Below are positions 1-5,559 of a stretch of DNA of 5,559 bases, one piece after another. This stretch comes from Elusimicrobiota bacterium (lineage in GTDB: Bacteria > Elusimicrobiota > Elusimicrobia > UBA1565 > UBA9628), in the NCBI GenBank assembly GCA_028717525.1, contig JAQUNT010000184.1:1-5559 (forward strand), written 5' to 3'. The position numbers and the translations under genes are program-made. Each line of letters opens with the position of its first letter. Position 1 is the first letter of the stretch. The notes beneath the pieces were generated by a model. It ran no database searches. It saw only the letters and a program-made list of their open reading frames with translations, and was not told the DNA's origin.

Positions 1-4
1 CTGG

Positions 5-2701
5 ATGACGCGGCTGCTGGGTCCCATGCCCGCGGGCAGGATCCCGGAAGCGGCGCTTGACCAGGCGGCCGCTTCGGCGGAGCTCTCGGCCGCGGAGTAC
101 GAGCGTCTGCGCCTGAGCGTCAGACAGGCCGGGGAAGCCCTGCACTCGGAGCGGGCCGAGGGCGCGGCGCGCGCCCGGCTCTACTGTAGGCGGGCGCAGG
201 CGTATGAGCGGCTGGCGCTGGCCCACCGCGATCAGGGACCGGTTTTGGCCTCGCGTGCCGCCGGCGGAGTTGAAGAGGCCAACGCCCGTGCTTCGGTCTT
301 GCTCTTGGCCGTCCCTGATGGAAGGGGATACAAAGCCTTGGGCGCCGGGGTGTGGGTCGAGACGTCCCATGGCAGGAGACTGCTGACCGATGCGGCCTTG
401 GCGCGCGGCCGGACGGACCTGAAGGCCTTCGTGCATCCGTCCTCAGGCACCCGATTGGGCCAACCCTATGCGCTTACCGTGGAGCGCGCGTCCGAGAGCT
501 TCGGCTTGGCCGTGGCCAGCCTGGACCCGGAGCCCGGCTTGCCTGCCGCGAAGCTTGTCGAGTCCCCGGCAATGAAAGGGGACTTGCTCCGGGCCGTCGG
601 GCACATGGCTGCGGCCGGGCCGTGGAGCGTGTCGCAGGGCTTGGTGACGGCAGCGGCGGATGGGAACCTTTCAAGCGACGCTGTCTTCGACCCAGACCAG
701 GCCGGAAGCGCGGTGGTCAACGAGCGCGGCGAACTGGCAGGTTTGGCGGTGTCAGGGCCGGACGGGCCGGCGGTCATGAGCGCGGCGCGGCTGCGCGGCT
801 TCCTGGCGGGCGGGGCGGGGCAACTGCAGGCGGATGACGCGGTTCCCGCGACGGGAAAAGGCAGCGGTGCCCTTCTGACGGCCGCGGCACCCTTTGATGA
901 GGCGGGCTTGCAGGTCGAGGCGGGCTTGGGGATGGGCCTGGGCGGGGTGAACTGGGGCGGCGGGGGCGGGCTGGGCAATTTCCGCTTCCGGCCATCCGGC
1001 CCATCCGTCCCGCCCGCCATGTCGCCCATGGGGGGCATGGGCGGGCTGATGGGCAACTTGATGGGCAGCCTCATGGGCGGGATCATTAGGCAGGCGCTGA
1101 CGCCGGCGCCCGCGCCCCGGCCTGCCCCGCAGCCGTCGTACCACCGGGTGCAGAAGTCCGCGCCCCGGCCCGCGGAACAGCCGGCGGCCGAGAAGCCCAG
1201 GGAGCCGTCCCGGATTACGGGTCTGGAGTTGGCTCCCTCGTCGTCCGAGGTTGAGGAGAGCGGCGAGGTCACGCTGACCGCGCAGATTGCGCTGAGCGGC
1301 CCATCAGCCTCTGCCTCGGGCCTGGCCGTGAGTTTTGAAGCGGGCGCGCTGGCGCGCCTGGAACAGAGGAGAGCCTTCAGCGACGGGGCGGGGAGGGCGA
1401 GCGTGCGGGCCATGCTGGCGCAGGAGGCCGGCCAGCCGCTGGTTTCCGCGCGGGATGTCAGTTTCATGGCCTGCGCCAAGGGCAGCGGTGCGGTGGAGGG
1501 CTCGGCCTGCGGCCGGGCCTGGGTGAAGATCCTGCCCAAGCCGATGATCACGGGCCTGAGTCTGAGCGCGGACTCAATGGTCTTGGCGCTCCAGGCTCCG
1601 GTGACTTTGACCGCTGCCTTGAGTTTTACCGAGACGGTCAAGGATAAGGCCGGGATCCAGGTGGATTTTTCGGCGGACCCGGAGAGATATGCCGCGTTCG
1701 ACGGCTCGGATCAGGGCGGAGCCTTCGTCGGGAGGACTGACGCGAGCGGCCGCGTGCGCGTACGGGTCTCCCTCATCGAGGACGAGCCGATGCGGCAGCG
1801 CCGGCAGACCTCCGAGGTCAAGGGCTACGCCGAGAAGGCCTTTGCCGCGTTGTCTCCCGGGAGAGCGCCGACTCCGCTCGGGGCGTCCGAAGGCGCGGCT
1901 TTGACCATAGGCGCCAAGGCGCTGCCCGGCGCGGGCAGGCTTGTGGCTCCGGGAACGGTCTTGGCCGGGAGTCTGAGCCTGCGCGCCGGCCAGCGTGGCG
2001 AGCAGAGGCAGAGCCGCGCGCGCGATTGCCCGCCGGGGATGAGGCGCCGGCTCAAGCGCGCGGCAACGGCTCCGATCGAACCTCTGGGCGGCACGCCAGG
2101 GCAAACGGCCAAGGCCGACCCTGGCCAGCTCAAGCATGAGCAAGACTGCCGGGCGATGGAGCAGGCCGCGTTCGACGAGTGCGGCCTTGACGAGAACTGC
2201 CTCAACGAGAGATTGGGCGGCGGGGATTACGCCGCGCAGGATTGCCAGGCGCGTTTGCGGGGCGGGGGAGGCGCGCAGCCGGGCAGTCCAGGCATCCTTG
2301 CGCCGCCTTCGGAGCGGCCGCCGGAGGCGGTCGTCGGGGACGATTGCGTGCGCATAGATGCAGCGGATGAGGATCGGCCGGAGAGCCGGAGCGCAGATAG
2401 ATTAGAGAAAGGGGATGGCGAAGAGCAGTCGGAAGCGCCTGGGGGCGAGTCTGGACAGCGCGAAGAAGGTCCCCTTAGAGGCAAAAAGGCGGCTGATCTT
2501 GCTGCGGAATTAGGATACGGCCCGCGCATTCCGTCTCAGAAATTACCGTTTGACTCTCATGGGCAGCCAGGATTCAGACGAGGGAATAGATATATCACTC
2601 CTGATGTTGATTCGCATAGCGGCGGCATATGGAAAATGTTTGATGGTCAAGGACATCGACTGGGGACGTTTGATTCTACCTTGAATCGGATAGGTGATTA
2701 A
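5..2701 (+). CDS. Multidomain polymorphic-toxin-like protein: inactive trypsin/HtrA-like domain, two Ig-like domains, Ntox21-like C-terminal toxin (5' end possibly outside window)
   Basis: 898 residues from the first visible ATG. The frame is open to the window edge and no ribosome binding site or signal peptide is visible, so the true start may lie upstream. Order by residue: helical, Ala/Glu/Arg-rich 15-95; trypsin-like (S1C/HtrA-type) fold about 96-270, with GAGVWVE, LLTDAALA, LAVASLD, SQGLVTAA and a DPDQAGSAVVNERGELAGLAV-type strand matching HtrA landmarks but lacking His, Asp and Ser; Gly/Met-rich 308-360; Pro-rich 366-402; two Ig-like domains about 404-510 and 514-612, each opening with ITGL and carrying a DxxGRxxVR-type strand as in invasin/Big_1 repeats; a Cys-containing linker 675-781; an acidic linker 786-822; toxin tip 826-898 ending in LNRIGD. 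Inferred role: a surface or secreted carrier delivering a C-terminal, probably nuclease, toxin into rival cells. The export route is unknown. The last ~220 bases are far less GC-rich than the rest. Domain calls are by eye; the toxin call is moderately firm. Confidence 0.8.
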   Translation: MTRLLGPMPAGRIPEAALDQAAASAELSAAEYERLRLSVRQAGEALHSERAEGAARARLYCRRAQAYERLALAHRDQGPVLASRAAGGVEEANARASVLLLAVPDGRGYKALGAGVWVETSHGRRLLTDAALARGRTDLKAFVHPSSGTRLGQPYALTVERASESFGLAVASLDPEPGLPAAKLVESPAMKGDLLRAVGHMAAAGPWSVSQGLVTAAADGNLSSDAVFDPDQAGSAVVNERGELAGLAVSGPDGPAVMSAARLRGFLAGGAGQLQADDAVPATGKGSGALLTAAAPFDEAGLQVEAGLGMGLGGVNWGGGGGLGNFRFRPSGPSVPPAMSPMGGMGGLMGNLMGSLMGGIIRQALTPAPAPRPAPQPSYHRVQKSAPRPAEQPAAEKPREPSRITGLELAPSSSEVEESGEVTLTAQIALSGPSASASGLAVSFEAGALARLEQRRAFSDGAGRASVRAMLAQEAGQPLVSARDVSFMACAKGSGAVEGSACGRAWVKILPKPMITGLSLSADSMVLALQAPVTLTAALSFTETVKDKAGIQVDFSADPERYAAFDGSDQGGAFVGRTDASGRVRVRVSLIEDEPMRQRRQTSEVKGYAEKAFAALSPGRAPTPLGASEGAALTIGAKALPGAGRLVAPGTVLAGSLSLRAGQRGEQRQSRARDCPPGMRRRLKRAATAPIEPLGGTPGQTAKADPGQLKHEQDCRAMEQAAFDECGLDENCLNERLGGGDYAAQDCQARLRGGGGAQPGSPGILAPPSERPPEAVVGDDCVRIDAADEDRPESRSADRLEKGDGEEQSEAPGGESGQREEGPLRGKKAADLAAELGYGPRIPSQKLPFDSHGQPGFRRGNRYITPDVDSHSGGIWKMFDGQGHRLGTFDSTLNRIGD
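290..814 (+). other. Degenerate trypsin/HtrA-like (S1C) domain within the toxin carrier, catalytic triad lost
   Basis: Residues 96-270 follow the HtrA/DegP order of landmarks. GAGVWVE corresponds to the GSGFxI strand, LLTDAALA to the xLTNxHVV motif, FGLAVASLD to the TDLAxLKxD motif, GDLLRAVGH to GxxVxAIGN, VSQGLVTAA to VTxGIVSA, and DPDQAGSAVVN to NPGNSGGPLLN. In this alignment the catalytic His falls on Ala131, the Asp on Gly167 and the Ser on Ala233. The fold therefore appears kept while proteolysis should be impossible, so a binding or scaffolding role is likely. The alignment is by eye from remembered family motifs. Confidence 0.7.
1046..1081 (+). repeat. Three 12-base tandem repeats encoding LMG[NSG]
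   Basis: The units CTGATGGGCAAC, TTGATGGGCAGC and CTCATGGGCGGG lie head to tail, in frame, giving LMGN-LMGS-LMGG at residues 348-359 of the toxin carrier. Two looser MGG units (residues 342-347) precede them. The tract is the core of a Gly/Met-rich segment between the pseudo-protease and the Pro-rich linker. Confidence 0.75.
1214..1840 (+). other. Two tandem bacterial Ig-like (Big_1/invasin-type) domains in the toxin carrier
   Basis: Residues about 404-510 and 514-612 share a plan: an opening ITGLxL strand, a VTLTAxIALS / VTLTAALSF strand, a VxF strand (LAVSFEAG and IQVDFSAD), then a DGAGRASVRAML / DASGRVRVRVSL strand. This is typical of invasin-like Ig repeats used as rigid spacers in exported surface proteins. 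It supports an extracytoplasmic location for the carrier. Exact domain ends are approximate. Confidence 0.6.
2480..2698 (+). other. C-terminal toxin domain, Ntox21-like
   Basis: Residues 826-898 contain, in order, KKAADLAAELGY, SHGQPGF, RYITPDVDSHSGGIWKM and LGTFDSTLNRIGD ending at the stop codon. This spacing and these motifs match my memory of the 'toxin C-terminal domain' (Novel toxin 21, Ntox21) found at the tips of CDI, RHS and other polymorphic toxins, whose known members are RNase-type toxins. Candidate functional residues are His852, Asp867, Asp869, His871, Trp876 and Lys877. The extreme C-terminal position and the following small gene are as expected for a toxin tip with cognate immunity. 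I counted 85 G/C in 180 bases (2521-2700), against about 77% at 2281-2340. Confidence 0.65.
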
Positions 2702-2703
2702 CA

Positions 2704-3159
2704 ATGTTTTCTGTTACTTTTTTGCCGACGCCATTTCCTGGAGCCAAGATTTCCGAAAGAATTCTTATCAAGGGCGAAATCACAATGGGAGCATTTTCTG
2801 AAAAGTTTGAATCATGCCTATGTCGCTGGTCAATGGATGATTATGAGCGACAATGGTCTCGGTCCATCGCGCGGATCGTCCGGGGCGCAAGACGTTCCGC
2901 GATAATAACATCTATACACACCCATGAGTCGGAGGGTTTGAGCTATTGGTGGCCTATTTATAGAGTCCATGATTTGGTGTATATTCAAAATAGTCTTCTA
3001 TTTTTAAGCAAATTGCCGAGCACATTTGATCCGAAGGAACCATATCGAGAGGTTCCGAGAAGGCAGACAATCTCCAGCACGGGGGAAAAAATTTCCGAAT
3101 GGACGCTCAGGGTGCAGGACTTTAGGGATTTTTTGAGGCAGCTTGCGAGACCTGTTTAG
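2704..3159 (+). CDS. Probable cognate immunity protein (CdiI-like)
   Basis: A 151-residue soluble protein with no signal peptide or membrane segment, encoded directly after the toxin and so presumably co-transcribed. Visible landmarks are RWSMDDYERQW (41-51), SAIITS (65-70), a WWPIYR motif (82-87), VYIQNSLLFL (92-101), FDPKEPY (108-114), ISEW (130-133) and a C-terminal DFRDFL helix. This pattern resembles CDI-type immunity proteins that I recall as annotated 'contact-dependent growth inhibition system immunity protein' (possibly the CdiI_4 family). Its expected job is to bind and block the cognate toxin in the cytoplasm of the producer. Start: ATG 2704 lies 2 bases after the toxin stop with a weak AGG at 2692-2694. 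ATG 2785 (Met28) has AAGGG at 2770-2774 and better fits homologues, which in my memory begin shortly before the W-x-DDY motif. GC over 2701-3180 is 220/480 by hand count, far below both flanks. The gene is certain, the family moderately so and the start undecided. Confidence 0.8.
   Translation: MFSVTFLPTPFPGAKISERILIKGEITMGAFSEKFESCLCRWSMDDYERQWSRSIARIVRGARRSAIITSIHTHESEGLSYWWPIYRVHDLVYIQNSLLFLSKLPSTFDPKEPYREVPRRQTISSTGEKISEWTLRVQDFRDFLRQLARPV
2770..2774 (+). promoter_or_regulatory. Candidate ribosome binding site for the internal immunity start (ATG 2785)
   Basis: AAGGG lies 10 bases before ATG 2785. It is a somewhat better Shine-Dalgarno match than the AGG before ATG 2704. If used, the immunity protein would have 124 residues and begin MGAFSEKFES, just ahead of the conserved-looking W-x-DDY motif. 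Confidence 0.4.
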
Positions 3160-3206
3160 CCAATCTGCGACATAGCAGGCCGCTTTTTGTATCATAAAGC
3201 CTTGCC
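3160..3206 (+). other. Short intergenic spacer between immunity gene and ABC permease
   Basis: These 47 bases hold no convincing terminator. A T5 run (3184-3188) follows GC-rich bases, but the only pairing upstream is a 3-bp GCG/CGC stem. A TATCAT (3190-3195) could be a -10 element with a poor TGCGAC -35, giving a nearly leaderless permease mRNA. This is weak. The permease ATG at 3207 lacks an evident Shine-Dalgarno sequence. Confidence 0.3.
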
Positions 3207-4019
3207 ATGAGCACCGGTTTAAAAATCCGGGAAGAGACCCGCCGCCGGCGGGGCTTCCTCCTGGGCGCGGCCAGCGTGGCCCTGATCATCGGGGCCTGGT
3301 GGGGCCTGACCTGGGGGACGCAGGTCGAGACGCGGGTGCTCAACCCGCAGATCCTGCCCAACCCCTGGGAGGTCCTGCTCTCCTTCCAGGGTCTCTACCG
3401 GGACCGCGACCTGATGACCTCCATCGCCTACAGCCTGCTGCGCACCACCGTGGGCTTCCTCATCGCCGCCGCGGTCGCGGTGCCCCTGGGCGTGCTCATG
3501 GCGGCTTTCACCAAGGTGCGCGAGTTCCTCAAGCCCCTGACCACCATCTCGGGCTTCATCCCCATCGCGGCCTTGGTGCCCTTGTCCCTGTCGTGGTTCG
3601 GCCTGGAGGAGCGCCAGAAGTTCCTCTTCCTGGCCTTGGCCACCTTCGTGATGCTGCTGCCTTTGGTGGTGGCCAGCCTGGACCGGGTCGACGAGGTCTA
3701 TCTGCAGACCGCCTACACCTTGGGCGCGGGGCCCTGGCAGACCATCTCCGAGGTCCTGGTGCCGGTGGCGGTCTCGGACATCTACGACGACCTGTGCCTG
3801 ACCTACGGCATCGGCTGGGGCTACATCATCCTCGCCGAGCTCATCGACGCCAAGTTCGGCCTGGGACATCTGATCCTGGTCTCCCAGCGGCGGGGCATGA
3901 ACGAGGACGTCTACGCGGTCTTGATCGTCATCGTGGCCATCAGCTTCCTCATCAACTGGACCTTGCGCAGCGTCGGCGGCTGGCTCTTCCCCTACCGGGA
4001 AGCCGGGGCGGGGCGCTAG
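3207..4019 (+). CDS. ABC transporter permease, NitT/TauT (SsuC/TauC-like) family
   Basis: A 270-residue inner-membrane permease of the binding-protein-dependent type, normal length for the family (about 250-280). After a basic N-terminus (REETRRRR, 8-15), hydrophobic segments are seen near 17-34, 75-99, 113-131, 137-157, 196-212 and 234-254, giving six spans. The cytoplasmic EAA-like coupling loop is at 167-188, with TAYTLGAGPW then LVPVA, matching the pattern G...I..LP. It contacts the ATPase encoded next. LPNPWEVL near residue 50 is the usual periplasmic entry motif of nitrate/sulfonate/taurine-type permeases. The TAG stop is 2 bases before the ATPase ATG, so the two are one transcription unit. 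The substrate cannot be read from the sequence; nitrate, sulfonates, taurine and pyrimidine precursors are family options. ATG 3207 was chosen because it places the basic stretch directly before the first span, but it has no clear Shine-Dalgarno sequence. The family call is firm. Confidence 0.92.
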   Translation: MSTGLKIREETRRRRGFLLGAASVALIIGAWWGLTWGTQVETRVLNPQILPNPWEVLLSFQGLYRDRDLMTSIAYSLLRTTVGFLIAAAVAVPLGVLMAAFTKVREFLKPLTTISGFIPIAALVPLSLSWFGLEERQKFLFLALATFVMLLPLVVASLDRVDEVYLQTAYTLGAGPWQTISEVLVPVAVSDIYDDLCLTYGIGWGYIILAELIDAKFGLGHLILVSQRRGMNEDVYAVLIVIVAISFLINWTLRSVGGWLFPYREAGAGR

Positions 4020-4021
4020 CC

Positions 4022-5012
<991 letters not shown>

Positions 5013-5020
<8 letters not shown>

Positions 5021-5559
5021 GAAGCCCAGCTACGTGGGCGCCGCCTTCAAGCGCCAGGAGAACATCATCGGCCTGGCCGGGCTGTGCGTGGCCGGGGTCC
5101 TCTTCAACCCGGGCTTCCTGTTCCTGGCCGGGGCCGCGGAGCTGGCCTACCTGTGGGCCCTGGTGAGCAACGCGCGCTTCCGGCGGGTCGTGGACTCCCA
5201 GAGCAGCGCCCTGCGCGGCCTCTTCGACGCCAAGGAGAAGGACCGCATGCTCCTGCGCCTGCCGGGCGAGGAGCGCGACCGTTACCTGGAGCTGGCCGGC
5301 ATCCGCCAGCGGGTCTACGAATCCTGGCATAACCGCGACGCGGTCTCCCAGGGCCTGCTGCAGCCCAGCGTGGACAAGCTCGACTACCTCCTGGACACCT
5401 TCCTGCGCGCGCAGATGACCTTGAGCGCGATGCAGGAGCACCTCTACGACAGCAACAAGAGCCAGCTGGAGCGCCAGATCAAGAGCACGGAAGCCGACCT
5501 CAAGCGCGGCCTGCCGGCCCAGCTCAGGGAGGCCAAGAGCCGGAGCCTGGCCATCTTCC
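5013..5559 (+). CDS. Membrane-hairpin and coiled-coil protein of unknown function, 3' end outside window
   Basis: The frame opens at ATG 5013, which overlaps the ATPase stop (5018-5020) by 8 bases, and stays open to the window edge: 182 complete codons plus one base. The protein begins MPEKPSYVGAAFKRQENIIG. Residues about 17-35 and 36-53 are hydrophobic with a short NPG turn between (FNPGFLF), fitting a membrane hairpin or two short spans. The rest is charged and helical, with coiled-coil-like stretches around 118-182 (VDKLDYLLDTFLRAQ, then SNKSQLERQIKST). Codon use is GC-rich like the ATPase, so it belongs to the same unit, and translational coupling is likely given the overlap and the hairpin over its ribosome binding site. 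I do not recognise the family. It does not look like a substrate-binding protein or a second permease. A structural or signalling accessory of the transporter is possible but unsupported. Confidence 0.8.

Larger units (their letters stand above)
2461..3200. other. Low-GC island: toxin-tip/immunity cassette
   Basis: Hand-counted GC per 60-base row is 46/60 at 2281, 38/60 at 2341, 37/60 at 2401, 32/60 at 2461, 33/60 at 2521, 25/60 at 2581 and 27/60 at 2641. It averages 46% over 2701-3180, then returns to 47/60 at 3241. The dip coincides with the toxin domain and immunity gene, while the upstream carrier and downstream ABC genes are GC-rich. This suggests acquisition of the cassette from a lower-GC donor. 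No inverted terminal repeats or integrase remnant are visible at either edge. Confidence 0.75.

Noticed and set aside
466..1641. 391-residue open frame on the - strand across the toxin carrier
   Set aside because: It is a mirror of the GC-rich + strand gene, where stops are rare. The product is low-complexity Pro/Ala/Ser/Arg-rich with no recognisable motif.
3160..3206. Intrinsic terminator or strong promoter between the immunity gene and the permease
   Set aside because: The T5 run has no adequate GC-rich stem before it, and the TATCAT has only a poor -35 match. Neither can be asserted.
2390..3206. Mobile element carrying the toxin tip and immunity gene
   Set aside because: I found no inverted terminal repeats, flanking direct repeats, att-like duplication, transposase or integrase fragment at the edges of the low-GC stretch. 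Homologous exchange explains it more simply.
3299..4021. Upstream in-frame extension of the ATPase gene through the permease gene
   Set aside because: The extension lies in a different frame from a clear permease and is Pro/Gly/Arg/His-rich. The ATPase starts properly at 4022, 2 bases after the permease stop.

Overview
The window is 5.56 kb of a high-GC bacterial genome. It is about 78-82% GC in single 60-base rows that I counted by hand inside the large genes (781-840 and 3241-3300). All genes are on the + strand and packed tightly. Nothing here fixes the taxon. The strong G/C third-position bias and the mix of genes would suit a GC-rich myxobacterial/deltaproteobacterial-type or Elusimicrobia-like genome, but that is only a guess.

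Left half (about 1-3160): a modular, probably exported toxin followed by its likely immunity gene. The toxin is at least 898 residues, and its true N-terminus may lie upstream of the window. In order it has a helical N-terminus, a trypsin/HtrA-like (S1C-type) fold in which all three catalytic positions appear replaced, a Gly/Met-rich tract with a short tandem repeat, a Pro-rich linker, two tandem bacterial Ig-like domains, a linker with six cysteines, and a short C-terminal domain. That last domain resembles the Ntox21-type toxin domain of polymorphic/CDI toxins. The next gene starts 2 bases (or 83 bases) after the toxin stop and looks like a CdiI-type immunity protein. GC falls from about 77% to about 46% exactly over the toxin domain and immunity gene, as expected for an exchanged toxin-tip/immunity cassette on a resident carrier protein.

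Right half (3207-5559): GC is high again. A complete NitT/TauT-type ABC transporter permease is followed 2 bases later by its ATPase, which has all nucleotide-binding motifs intact. A third gene begins inside the last codons of the ATPase (ATG at 5013, ATPase stop at 5018-5020) and runs off the window end. It encodes a membrane-hairpin plus helical/coiled-coil protein of unknown function. No substrate-binding protein is visible. Two overlapping, mutually exclusive perfect inverted repeats sit at the ATPase/third-gene junction and cover the presumed ribosome binding site of the third gene.

The two halves are adjacent and co-oriented but separated by 47 bases without a convincing terminator. 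I see no sequence evidence that they act together.
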